DNA of 64,000 bases from Lacicoccus alkaliphilus DSM 16010 (GTDB taxonomy: Bacteria; Bacillota; Bacilli; Staphylococcales; Salinicoccaceae), in contig NZ_FRCF01000007.1 in NCBI RefSeq assembly GCF_900142805.1, positions 1 to 64,000 of the forward strand, read 5' to 3'. Of the stretch, positions 46,130 through 54,425 are shown in pieces. The stretch's first letter is position 1. The number at the start of each line of letters is the position of its first letter. The translations under genes were made by a program, and so were the position numbers. The notes beneath the pieces are model-generated. The model was not told the DNA's origin, did no database searches, and saw nothing but the letters and a program-made list of their open reading frames with translations.

Positions 46130-46159
46130 CTGGTACCTAAAAAAAATTAATGTGGTACT
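46130..46159. promoter_or_regulatory. Paired TGGTAC operator-like motif, copy 2
   Basis: CTGGTACC and GTGGTACT, 22 bases apart with an A-rich tract between; near-identical to 39835-39865. It starts five bases after mocA and lies about 125 bases before pxpB. Confidence 0.6.
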
Positions 46160-46234
46160 TTTTATATTGTCAGAATACTGATAATTTTGAATGAGGTTTG
46201 GTATTATAAAAAGCACTTGATTACTTAAAGGATT

Positions 46235-46248
46235 TGTAAGCGTTTTAA
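46235..46248. promoter_or_regulatory. cre-like CcpA site before pxpB
   Basis: TGTAAGCGTTTTAA, one mismatch to the cre consensus, 35 bases upstream of the pxpB start. Confidence 0.5.
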
Positions 46249-46282
46249 CGGGGATTGATTTTTAAAGGAGAGGTGGGGCAAC

Positions 46283-47152
46283 ATGACCCGATACGAGTAT
46301 GGTGGAGATGAATTCATTTTCGTTGAGCTGTCGGAGGAAATGACTTTGCAGGCCAATTTCAAGGCCAAGGCGATCACGGAGGAATTGAGGAAGCGGGATC
46401 TGACCGGAATTGTGGACATCTGTCCGGGCAATGCTTCATACATGATCCGGTTTATGCCGGAAGACATCCATCCGGATGAGCTTATAGAGTTATTGAAACA
46501 GCTGGAGGAAGAAGTCTCCTGGAAAGAGATGACGATACAGTCCAGGATCGTCGATGTACCGATATTCTTTGATGATCCGTGGACTCATGAAGTACTGATG
46601 AGGTTCCGGGATAATCATCAGGATCCTGAAAGTACCGATTTGGACTATGCAGCAAGGATCAACGGCTATGATTCCAAAGAGGAATTGATCAAGGCGATGA
46701 CGGATGCACCTTACCTGGTCTCAATGATCGGTTTCGTGCCCGGATTGCCATGGTGCTATCAGATGGTGCCGCAGGACCGGCAGATCGAGGTGCCGAAATA
46801 TGTCCGGCCCCGTACTTTCACACCTGAGCGGGCTTTCGGGTTCGGAGGCGCTTTTGCTGTGATCTATCCAGTCGAAGGGGCGGGCGGATATCAGTTATTC
46901 GGTACCGCTGCTGCACCTATTTTTGAAAATGAACAGAAGAATAAGGACTTCAAAGATGAAATCACGTTCCCGAGACAGGGAGACATCTTCAGATACAGGA
47001 GCATCACCCGCGAAGAATATGATGAAATCAGGGAAAAGGTCGAAGCAGGACAATTTGAATATTTAATCAAAGACTTTTCATATAAACCTCAGGATGTTCT
47101 GGAAGACCCCGACGCTTTTTCAGAAGATGTGATTAGGAGGTTGTACAAATGA
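46283..47152 (+). CDS. pxpB: 5-oxoprolinase subunit PxpB (KipI family)
   Basis: A 289-residue protein of the KipI/AHS1 family. Landmarks are VDICPGNASYMIRF, VSMIGFVPGLPWCYQM near residue 152, and a C-terminal GAFAVIYPVEGAGGYQLFGTA segment. PxpB, PxpC and PxpA together hydrolyse 5-oxoproline with ATP; the AHS1/AHS2 pair also forms the carboxyltransferase part of urea carboxylase. ATG with GGAGAGGTGGGG upstream. First gene of pxpB-pxpC-bccp-accC-pxpA. It is somewhat longer than usual KipI (about 240), with N-terminal extra sequence. Confidence 0.9.
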   Translation: MTRYEYGGDEFIFVELSEEMTLQANFKAKAITEELRKRDLTGIVDICPGNASYMIRFMPEDIHPDELIELLKQLEEEVSWKEMTIQSRIVDVPIFFDDPWTHEVLMRFRDNHQDPESTDLDYAARINGYDSKEELIKAMTDAPYLVSMIGFVPGLPWCYQMVPQDRQIEVPKYVRPRTFTPERAFGFGGAFAVIYPVEGAGGYQLFGTAAAPIFENEQKNKDFKDEITFPRQGDIFRYRSITREEYDEIREKVEAGQFEYLIKDFSYKPQDVLEDPDAFSEDVIRRLYK

Positions 47153-48120
47153 TCAAAGTGATTCAACCGGGACTCCAGACAACCGTCCAGGATTTGGGAA
47201 GGATCGGCCACTATGAAGTGGGCATGCCCCCTTCCGGAGCCATGGACACTTATGCGCTGAAAGTATCCAACCTGCTCGTAGGGAATGATGAAGATGCGGC
47301 AGGTCTTGAAATAACCTACATGGGTCCAAAGTTGAAATTTGAAGCGGACACGCTCATCGCCATCACAGGCGGGGAAATCCCTCCGAAAATCAATGATGAG
47401 CCGGCAGGTATGTGGGAAACGTTATCTGTCAAAGCCGGAGACGTTTTATCGTTTGACTTCGTCAAAAGTGGTGCACGGGCCTATTTGGCTGTTCAGGGCG
47501 GTATCGACGTGCCTGAGATTATGGGCTCGCGTTCGACTTATACATTGATTGGCATCGGAGGGCTGGAAGGGCGTGCCCTGAAAGAAGATGACGAATTGAA
47601 GATTGCCTCCGACAAAAATGTGAACGTCAAGGCAGGTAGGAAGATCGATGAGGATTTGATTCCGAAATACTCAAAAGAACATGATATCAGGGTTGTCATG
47701 GGACTCTGCAGTTACCGTCTGACTGAAGAGAGCAAGGATGAATTCCTCAGTACGGAGTGGCAGGTGACACCGGACGCCAACCGTGTCGGTTACCGTTTCA
47801 AAGGTGCAAAGATGGATTTTGTGGAAAGGGAGCAGCCATTTGGCGCAGGGAGTGACCCTTCCAATGTGACGGACCAGGGTTACCCGATCGGTTCAATTCA
47901 GATTCCGGGGGGCATCGAGCCGATTGCACTGTTGAACGACGCTGTTACAGGCGGTGGTTATGTCACTGTGGCAACGATCATCAGTACGGACCTCGATAGG
48001 ATGGCCCAGGTGAAATCCGGAGAAAAAGTGAAGTTTGTCGCCGTTGATATTGAAGAGTCGTTGAAGGCCAGAAAAGAAATGAAAGATAAATTGGATGAAA
48101 TCAGAAAACAATTAGCGTAA
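47149..48120 (+). CDS. pxpC: 5-oxoprolinase subunit PxpC (KipA family)
   Basis: A 323-residue AHS2-family protein: GLQTTVQDLGRIGHYEVGMP and SGAMDTYAL at the N terminus, then PDANRVGYRFKG and GSIQIPGGIEPIALLNDAVTGGGY. Partner of PxpB. It overlaps pxpB by four bases (ATGA). Confidence 0.92.
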   Translation: MIKVIQPGLQTTVQDLGRIGHYEVGMPPSGAMDTYALKVSNLLVGNDEDAAGLEITYMGPKLKFEADTLIAITGGEIPPKINDEPAGMWETLSVKAGDVLSFDFVKSGARAYLAVQGGIDVPEIMGSRSTYTLIGIGGLEGRALKEDDELKIASDKNVNVKAGRKIDEDLIPKYSKEHDIRVVMGLCSYRLTEESKDEFLSTEWQVTPDANRVGYRFKGAKMDFVEREQPFGAGSDPSNVTDQGYPIGSIQIPGGIEPIALLNDAVTGGGYVTVATIISTDLDRMAQVKSGEKVKFVAVDIEESLKARKEMKDKLDEIRKQLA

Positions 48121-48141
48121 GCAATCAAGGAGGAAATGATG

Positions 48142-48390
48142 ATGAGCAACAGTATAAAAGTCATGGCGCCGATACCAGGTGTTTTTTACCGCAGGCCGTC
48201 CCCGGACGAAGATGTATACGTCAATGAAGGGGATGAAGTCAAAGAAGGCGACATCATCGGATTGGTGGAAGTCATGAAAAGCTTCCACGAATTGAAGGCG
48301 GAAGCTTCCGGTGTGATCGATGCATTCAAAGTTGAAGACGAAGGTATGCTTGAAGCAGGCCAGGAAATTGCAGTGATCAATCAAAAATAG
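48142..48390 (+). CDS. accB: Biotin carboxyl carrier protein, minimal form
   Basis: An 82-residue biotinyl domain. The biotin-accepting lysine lies in VEVMKSFHE, a variant of the usual EAMKM. It lacks the long N-terminal extension of housekeeping AccB. It shuttles carboxybiotin from the adjacent AccC-like carboxylase to a carboxyltransferase, here probably PxpB/PxpC. Three consecutive ATG codons (48136, 48139, 48142) follow AGGAGG; the last has the best spacing. Confidence 0.88.
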   Translation: MSNSIKVMAPIPGVFYRRPSPDEDVYVNEGDEVKEGDIIGLVEVMKSFHELKAEASGVIDAFKVEDEGMLEAGQEIAVINQK

Positions 48391-48414
48391 ACGCATTAAG
48401 TTCATGGGGTGGAA

Positions 48415-49758
48415 ATGTTGGCATTATTCAATAAAATATTAATAGCAAACCGCGGTGAAATCGCATTGAGGATCATCAGGACATGTCATCTCATGGGGAT
48501 AAATACGGTGGCAGTCTACTCTGAGGCGGATGTTGACGCGCCGTTTGTCAAGGAAGCGAAAGAAGCAGTCTGTGTGGGGGAAGCGCAGGCAAAAAAAAGC
48601 TATCTGAACATAGATAAAATCATCAGCACAGCAAAAGAGCTGAACGTGGACGCCATTCATCCGGGCTACGGATTCTTATCTGAAAGCTCGATATTTGTAG
48701 AGCTCTGTGAAGATGCAGGAATAACATTCATCGGACCCGGCAAAGATGTAATGGAGATCATGGGCAGCAAGCTCAAATCCCGGCAAATGATGAAAGCAGC
48801 CGGGATACCGGTCGTACCGGGCTCGGACAAGAACCTGGACTCCCTGGAAGACGCCTTGGAGGTCGCCGGAGAGCTGGAATTTCCATTGATGCTCAAAGCC
48901 AGCGCAGGCGGTGGCGGAATAGGGATGAAGAAGGTGCATGACAAAGAAGAACTCACGGCGGCTTTCAAAACGACTAAGAAGCAGGCTGAAAACTTCTTTT
49001 CGGATGATAAATTGTTTTTGGAGCAGTGGATATATGAACCGCGCCATATTGAAGTGCAGATCGCAGCAGATTCAAAAGGCAACGTGATCCATTTGTTTGA
49101 GCGGGAGTGTTCCGTCCAGAGGCGCCATCAGAAAGTGATCGAGGAATCACCTTCACCGTTCCTGAGCGATGAAGTCAGGAAGAAGCTTCTTGAAGCGGCA
49201 GTCAAAGGTGTCGAACATCTCGGGTACAAGAATCTCGGCACGATGGAATTCATCTTTGATCAATCTGGAGATTTTTATTTCCTTGAAATGAATACGCGTT
49301 TGCAGGTCGAGCACCCTGTCACCGAGGAAATCACCGGACTCGACCTGGTTGAGTGGCAGATCAGGATCGCCGCCGGTGAAACGCTGCCCCTGACTCAGGA
49401 GGAAGTTGTGCAGTCCGGCCATGCAATCGAAGCGAGATTGTATGCAGAAGACCCGAAGACTTATTTTCCATCACCGGGCACGATTACTAAGCTGCGTCTT
49501 GCGGAAGATCTTGGCAGGTACGACTTCGGTGTGGTTGAAGGCTCCAAAGTCACACCTTTTTATGACGCAATGATAGGTAAGATCATCATCCATGGTGAAG
49601 GCCGTGAAGAAGCGATCGACAAGATGAAGAAAGCTTTGGAGAAATTGGAGGTTGAAGGCATCATTACTAACCTTCCATTATTGAAAGACATCATGACTGC
49701 GGACCAGTTCACATCCGGACAATACACTACAAACTTTTTGGATGAGTTCAACAAATAA
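48415..49758 (+). CDS. accC: Biotin carboxylase subunit (AccC-like)
   Basis: A 447-residue ATP-grasp biotin carboxylase: KILIANRGEIALRI start, the ATP lid KASAGGGGIGMKKVH near residue 160, ECSVQRRHQKVIEESPSP and the catalytic EMNTRLQVEHPVTE near 290. It carboxylates the biotin on the preceding carrier. Because no AccA/AccD-type carboxyltransferase is present, it probably serves the Pxp complex rather than fatty acid synthesis. The start may be ATG 48415 or TTG 48418. Confidence 0.92.
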   Translation: MLALFNKILIANRGEIALRIIRTCHLMGINTVAVYSEADVDAPFVKEAKEAVCVGEAQAKKSYLNIDKIISTAKELNVDAIHPGYGFLSESSIFVELCEDAGITFIGPGKDVMEIMGSKLKSRQMMKAAGIPVVPGSDKNLDSLEDALEVAGELEFPLMLKASAGGGGIGMKKVHDKEELTAAFKTTKKQAENFFSDDKLFLEQWIYEPRHIEVQIAADSKGNVIHLFERECSVQRRHQKVIEESPSPFLSDEVRKKLLEAAVKGVEHLGYKNLGTMEFIFDQSGDFYFLEMNTRLQVEHPVTEEITGLDLVEWQIRIAAGETLPLTQEEVVQSGHAIEARLYAEDPKTYFPSPGTITKLRLAEDLGRYDFGVVEGSKVTPFYDAMIGKIIIHGEGREEAIDKMKKALEKLEVEGIITNLPLLKDIMTADQFTSGQYTTNFLDEFNK

Positions 49759-49778
49759 TTTTCTAGGTGGTGGATTGA

Positions 49779-50540
49779 ATGAAGATAGATCTTAATTGTG
49801 ATATGGGTGAAAGCTTTGGCCTGCATGTCCAAGGCAATGATGAGGAAATGATGAAATATATCACATCCGCCAATATCGCCTGCGGCTTCCATAGCGGAGA
49901 TCCGCATGTGATGCGGGAAACCGTGGCGCTCGCAAAGAAATATGGTGTGGCAATCGGTGCACATCCCGGCCTCCCGGACCTGGTCGGATTCGGCCGGAGG
50001 CGTATGGACTGCACAGCTTCAGAAATGAAGGACTTCATCACTTACCAAATGGGCGCCCTGAGGGAATTCGCCAGGGCAAATGATGTCGGCATACAGCACT
50101 GCAAGCCCCATGGGGCGATGTACATGCAGGCCATGGAAGACCGTGAAGTGGCAAGGGCGATTCTTGAAGCGATCGAAGAGATTGATAAGAATACCATCAT
50201 CTTCGCGGTGAATAATTCGGTGATGCTGGATGAAGCGGTAAAGATGGGTATCCCGGTGGCTAAAGAAGGGTATGCCGATCGTGAACATACCGCTGATGGC
50301 AGCCTCGTGCTCACCCGTAAAAGCGGCAATCTCGATGATTTTGATCGGATGGCGGAACGTGTCGTGCGTATGGTCAAAGAGCAGAAGGTCGTCACTTATG
50401 ATGATCAGGATGCTTCAATAGAAGTGGAGACGATCTGCATACACGGTGACAATCCGGATGCGCCGAAGCTGGCGAAATCCGTAGTTTCCGCACTCAATCA
50501 GGCCGGGGTGGAAGTTGTTCCCGTGAAGCAGCTGATTTGA
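49779..50540 (+). CDS. pxpA: 5-oxoprolinase subunit PxpA (LamB/YcsF family)
   Basis: A 253-residue LamB/YcsF protein: DLNCDMGESFG, NIACGFHSGDP, GAHPGLPDLVGFGRR and KPHGAMYMQA are the conserved family blocks with probable metal or substrate residues. It completes the PxpABC lactamase complex. Last gene of the operon, followed by a terminator. Confidence 0.93.
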   Translation: MKIDLNCDMGESFGLHVQGNDEEMMKYITSANIACGFHSGDPHVMRETVALAKKYGVAIGAHPGLPDLVGFGRRRMDCTASEMKDFITYQMGALREFARANDVGIQHCKPHGAMYMQAMEDREVARAILEAIEEIDKNTIIFAVNNSVMLDEAVKMGIPVAKEGYADREHTADGSLVLTRKSGNLDDFDRMAERVVRMVKEQKVVTYDDQDASIEVETICIHGDNPDAPKLAKSVVSALNQAGVEVVPVKQLI

Positions 50541-50563
50541 AGTGTATAAGTTTGACTAAGGAG

Positions 50564-50588
50564 AAGAACACGGTCACGTGTTCTTTTT
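50564..50588 (+). terminator. Terminator of the pxp operon
   Basis: AAGAACACG / CGTGTTCTT with a T-run. Confidence 0.87.
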
Positions 50589-50719
50589 TCTGTCCGGTAT
50601 AAAGGTGGAAATATAATGATGATCACGCGTCATCCTGTCCTTTTTTTGTTATACTCACTTAAAGACTTAATATTCCAAAAGTCATGTTTTTCATTTGAAT
50701 GCAAAGGGGTTAAAGACAA

Positions 50720-51646
50720 GTGCAGGAGAAAACGCAGTTTTTAAAAGGGTTCGGCATGCTGTCGCGTATACTGGCTGTCGCCTTCTCAAGTTTTGTAACG
50801 ATACTCTCAACATCCATTCCGCTCATTTTATTCTATCCGGAGTTAAATAATATCAACATCTTCATACTTATAGGCATTCTGTTGCTCGGTTCTTTTCTGA
50901 CGCACGGTCTGCTCACACACATCATCAACGACCTTGCCGACTTCAAGTCAGGCACTGACGCCCACAGTCCGGGCATGCTTTCCGGGGGGAGCAGGGTGAT
51001 TCAGGATAAAGTCTTCACTTATGCCCAATTGAAGTTTTTCGGCGTCATACTCGCTGCCATCATGGCCGTGGCGGCAGTGCTGTTCTTCATATTCGGCTAC
51101 ACCGTGCTCGGCATACTCACCATACTCGGAATGTGGGGGGCGTATTCCTACTCGATGCGACCGTTCAGTTTCGCTTATAAGCCGCTGCTCGGCGAGTGGC
51201 TGAGCCTTTTCCCGTCGATGCTCGCTTTAGGGCTTGCCGCCCCATGGATCATGCTGGATTCAATCCCGGTCTGGGCGTGGTTCAACGCTTCGATCAATGC
51301 AATCTGGTGCATGGCCTGGGTCATGGTCCATCATATCCCGGATATGGATGCCGATCAGAAGGCAAGGCCCGTCAAAAACACGACGGTACTGTATTACGCC
51401 AACAGATGGGGCAGGCGTGCGGCCCACTGGCCGGCCGTCCTGTATCTCGTCATCATCGGGGTGCTCGCCGTCATAATGACATCCATGCGTCCGCTTGCAG
51501 GGCTGCTCACCCTCATTCTCATCATCGTCACCATACTGATGTTGTTTGACACGGATAAGAGTGATGTAGAAGCAGTGACTGAAACTGAAAAAAAGATGTT
51601 GATCCTTGCTGCTCTGACTGCCCTCATGCTGGGTTTCCTCATTTAA
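50720..51646 (+). CDS. UbiA-family prenyltransferase-like membrane protein
   Basis: A 308-residue protein with eight to nine membrane segments. NDLADFKSGTD (residues 70-80) is the first aspartate-rich UbiA motif; the second is in HHIPDMDADQKARPVKN. It should transfer a prenyl chain to an acceptor such as a quinone or lipid precursor; MenA is the closest type by general appearance, but no menaquinone genes are nearby. GTG start after AAAGGGG. The substrate is unknown. Confidence 0.8.
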   Translation: MQEKTQFLKGFGMLSRILAVAFSSFVTILSTSIPLILFYPELNNINIFILIGILLLGSFLTHGLLTHIINDLADFKSGTDAHSPGMLSGGSRVIQDKVFTYAQLKFFGVILAAIMAVAAVLFFIFGYTVLGILTILGMWGAYSYSMRPFSFAYKPLLGEWLSLFPSMLALGLAAPWIMLDSIPVWAWFNASINAIWCMAWVMVHHIPDMDADQKARPVKNTTVLYYANRWGRRAAHWPAVLYLVIIGVLAVIMTSMRPLAGLLTLILIIVTILMLFDTDKSDVEAVTETEKKMLILAALTALMLGFLI

Positions 51647-51826
51647 ATCCAGTTGGTGCTTGACGAAACTAAAGCGCGGGGGTTTCAGATATGGCAGAAA
51701 ATCATTTGAAGAGACGTTTCCTGGCAGTGGTTTTAATTTTTATGGTGATGATCAGGAATGAGCATCGGCATAGGCCTGACTTGATCGCAGGCTCAAAAGT
51801 GATGTGGGGAGGTCGGTTGAATATTG

Positions 51827-53272
51827 ATGAAAAATAAAAGGTTTCTTATGATCATCGGCGTGCTGATTCTGTTCTTCATCTTCATCCCGCTGACTGTCGG
51901 GGTGTTGGTCCATTTCAGGGACACACCCGAAAACATTTCCTATGAGAGCGATACCTATACGACGGATTCGGTGGAATTCCTATATGATCTGACATATGCG
52001 GATGAGGAGGGGGAGGAAACGCATGAACAGGAGATATTCGATGAAATCTTTCAGATGATCGATGAAGCGGAGGATTTTCTCCTGATCGATATGTTTTTAT
52101 TCAATGATGACTATGACCACGGGGATCCCGAACTTGACTTCCCGCAGCTGTCCCGGGAATTATCGGATGCGCTGATCCATAAGAAGGCGCAGAATCCGGA
52201 TATGGAAATCATTTTCATCACGGATCCGATCAATACATTTTACCGGACTTACCTGCCACCTCATATTGAAGATATGAAGCGGGCCGGCATACAGGTGCAT
52301 CAGACGGACCTCGATCCTCTGCGGGATTCCAACCCGTTGTACTCGAGCTTCTACAGGTCTTATCTGCAGTGGTTCGGTGATTCCCGGGCAGGATGGCTGC
52401 CGAATGTCCTGAGACCGGAAGGTCCGGAAGTGAACCTCAGATCTTACTTCAGCATGTTGAATTTCAAGGCGAACCACAGGAAGACCATCATGCATGAGAG
52501 TGCCGCCATCATCACTTCGGCAAATCCGCATGATGCGAGTTTCTATCATTCCAATACCGCATTCAAAGTGGGCGGCCCGGTCCTTGAGGATCTCATGGTG
52601 AGTGAGCGTGCCGTCCTCGATATGGCCGGCGTGGATACTGAGGTGTTCGACGGGTTTGATATCGACACGGGTGATGAGACAGGAGAATATGAAGTGCAGC
52701 TCGTCACCGAAAGCAGGATCAAGGTGCAGATGCTTGAGATGATTGAAGGGACCGGGGCGGGGGACGCAATCCGCACAGGCATTTTCTATATATCCGACAG
52801 GGATGTGATCCAGGCCTTGAAAGATGCCCTGGACCGTGGTGTTGAAGTGCAGATGGTGCTGGATGTGAACCAGGATGCCTTCGGTAATGAAAAGATAGGT
52901 ATTCCGAATAAACCCGTCGCTGCAGAACTGATGGATCACGAGAATCCACCAGAGATCCGCTGGTATGAATCTCACGGGGAACAGTACCATGCGAAATTCA
53001 TGATGGCGGAGACGGATGGGGAAGTCACCGTGACGGCCGGGACCACGAACTTTACAAGACGGAACCTCGACGACTACAACCTTGAGACGAATCTGGTCGT
53101 CTCGGGTGGTGAAGATACGGAACTCATGACGGAAATCATGGAATACTATGAACGCATCTGGGATAACGAAGAGGGGACCTACACTTCGGACTATGACGTG
53201 CACAGTGAAGACATATGGTGGAAGAACATTCTGTACAGGATACAGGAAAATCTGGGGACATCCACTTTCTAA
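51827..53272 (+). CDS. Phospholipase D-like membrane protein
   Basis: A 481-residue protein with an N-terminal membrane helix (residues 5-28) and two PLD domains. Both HKD motifs carry Glu where Asp is usual: His217-Lys219-Glu224 (HRKTIMHE) and His388-Lys390-Glu395 (HAKFMMAE), each followed by the usual small-residue stretch (SANPHDAS, and TAGTTNFT). It is probably a phospholipase D or cardiolipin-synthase-like phosphodiesterase facing outside. The start is ATG 51827 or TTG 51824, with GGGGAGG somewhat far upstream. Confidence 0.8.
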   Translation: MKNKRFLMIIGVLILFFIFIPLTVGVLVHFRDTPENISYESDTYTTDSVEFLYDLTYADEEGEETHEQEIFDEIFQMIDEAEDFLLIDMFLFNDDYDHGDPELDFPQLSRELSDALIHKKAQNPDMEIIFITDPINTFYRTYLPPHIEDMKRAGIQVHQTDLDPLRDSNPLYSSFYRSYLQWFGDSRAGWLPNVLRPEGPEVNLRSYFSMLNFKANHRKTIMHESAAIITSANPHDASFYHSNTAFKVGGPVLEDLMVSERAVLDMAGVDTEVFDGFDIDTGDETGEYEVQLVTESRIKVQMLEMIEGTGAGDAIRTGIFYISDRDVIQALKDALDRGVEVQMVLDVNQDAFGNEKIGIPNKPVAAELMDHENPPEIRWYESHGEQYHAKFMMAETDGEVTVTAGTTNFTRRNLDDYNLETNLVVSGGEDTELMTEIMEYYERIWDNEEGTYTSDYDVHSEDIWWKNILYRIQENLGTSTF

Positions 53273-53278
53273 AATTAT

Positions 53279-53303
53279 GTTTACCCCGGGGAACTAAGGG
53301 TAA
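53279..53303 (+). promoter_or_regulatory. Sigma-B-type promoter
   Basis: GTTTAC-N13-GGGTAA, close to the sigma-B consensus GTTTAA-N12-15-GGGTAT, 47 bases before the small membrane peptide gene. Confidence 0.65.
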
Positions 53304-53349
53304 AAGATACTATGAAAGATGAAGCAAACCATTATAGGAGGCGTATAAA

Positions 53350-53424
53350 ATGAGAAGCATTATATATATCATCGGTCTCATTGTAGTCATAGCAGCAGTA
53401 TTATCCTTAATCGGACTGATATAA
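53350..53424 (+). CDS. 24-residue membrane peptide
   Basis: ATG-initiated 24-codon gene with an AGGAGG site eight bases upstream. After M-R-S the peptide is one hydrophobic helix (IIYIIGLIVVIAAVLSLIGL), long enough to cross the membrane once. A sigma-B-type promoter upstream suggests stress induction. Small single-span peptides of this kind are common in Gram-positive bacteria; I recognise no named family. Confidence 0.7.
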   Translation: MRSIIYIIGLIVVIAAVLSLIGLI

Positions 53425-53468
53425 TTGATCGGATCGACCAGAAAATTGAAGATGAAATCTAAAATTTA

Positions 53469-53511
53469 ACCACGCATGGCTCCCGAATTTACAACGGATT
53501 GCATGCGTGGT
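53469..53511. terminator. Hairpin between the peptide gene and NRDE gene
   Basis: ACCACGCATG / CATGCGTGGT with a long loop; no direct T-run on the plus strand, so terminator function is uncertain. Confidence 0.5.
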
Positions 53512-53526
53512 ATAAAAATGCCTTTT

Positions 53527-54294
53527 TTAAGATTCCAATGCGAAGTCATACCGGACATCACCGGTGGCTTCACCCTTTACATACGTACGTTCCACAAACG
53601 TCACATTATCCGACCGGTCGATCAGAATGACGGTCGAACACCTTGTACCGTATTTGTCCATATTGATGAAGAGCGGAGATAAGTTTTTCTCTATCTCTTT
53701 CGACAAGCCGGTATCCGGCAATGAGTCCACTGCGGCAGTCTCATCATCCCGCAGCAGTTTGAAGAGTGCTTCAATATCCACATCGTCGTCATCCACGACA
53801 AATTTCAACCGTTCATTGCCTTTCACCACTTTCGGCCATGGTGTGTCCAGATGATGGTTCGACAGGCCGTGGATGCCGTCTTCGACACGGGTGACTTCAT
53901 TTCGGTAATTATTGACATAATATAATTCGTCGGGGGTGCCCGCGAGCAGATTGAAGCCGGCATAGTCGCCGCCTTCCTCTGCAATCTTCTTCAAATATTC
54001 TTTTGGATGCGCATCACCCGTCAGATACCCGCGTACGAGGTGCCCGCGGGACTTGCCGTGGGTGGAGAGCAGTTCTTTGGTGTTCCTCACGTTGGTGAGG
54101 GCGGAAATCCTCCCGTCCCGGGTGATGCCGAGCCACGTGCCCATGCCGCGGAGGTCGCGACCGGCCAGCAGATCCGGGTGCTCTTCCCAGAAGTGTGCCG
54201 CTTCCGTCGGACGGCTGTATTCTTCGTCCCTGTTCGCCGCCATGACCAGTTTATATCTGCTGTGGCTGTTCAGCTGGAAATTAATCAAACACAT
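53527..54294 (-). CDS. NRDE (TANGO2-like) family protein
   Basis: A 255-residue Ntn-hydrolase-fold protein. Cys2, and NRDE within MAANRDEEYSRPT, define the TANGO2/NRDE family; LAGRDLRGMGTWLGI follows. Roles in haem handling or amidohydrolysis have been proposed for the family; none can be assigned here. It is monocistronic. Confidence 0.87.
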   Translation of the reverse strand: MCLINFQLNSHSRYKLVMAANRDEEYSRPTEAAHFWEEHPDLLAGRDLRGMGTWLGITRDGRISALTNVRNTKELLSTHGKSRGHLVRGYLTGDAHPKEYLKKIAEEGGDYAGFNLLAGTPDELYYVNNYRNEVTRVEDGIHGLSNHHLDTPWPKVVKGNERLKFVVDDDDVDIEALFKLLRDDETAAVDSLPDTGLSKEIEKNLSPLFINMDKYGTRCSTVILIDRSDNVTFVERTYVKGEATGDVRYDFALES

Positions 54295-54374
54295 GGAATC
54301 ATTCCTATCGATTATAAGTTACTATCATTATAATGGAAAATAGATAGTGGCTCCAATATGGTGTTTACTGCATG

Positions 54375-54404
54375 AAAAAACGGATGGGTTTGATCCCATC
54401 CGTT
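54375..54404 (-). terminator. Terminator of the aldolase gene
   Basis: AACGGATGGG / CCCATCCGTT stem; on the minus strand the right side continues with six T. Confidence 0.87.
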
Positions 54405-54425
54405 CGCTGGATATATCTTCGGTCT

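Noticed and set aside
48142-49758. Housekeeping acetyl-CoA carboxylase accBC
   Set aside because: The carrier is a bare 82-residue biotinyl domain and the genes sit inside the pxp operon without carboxyltransferase subunits, so a fatty acid synthesis role is unlikely.
51691-51837. 48-codon frame between the UbiA and PLD genes
   Set aside because: Only a G-rich stretch upstream and it overlaps the PLD start; too little evidence for a gene.
52160-53203. Long open frame antisense to the PLD-like gene (347 codons)
   Set aside because: Composition typical of antisense shadow; the plus strand has convincing PLD motifs.
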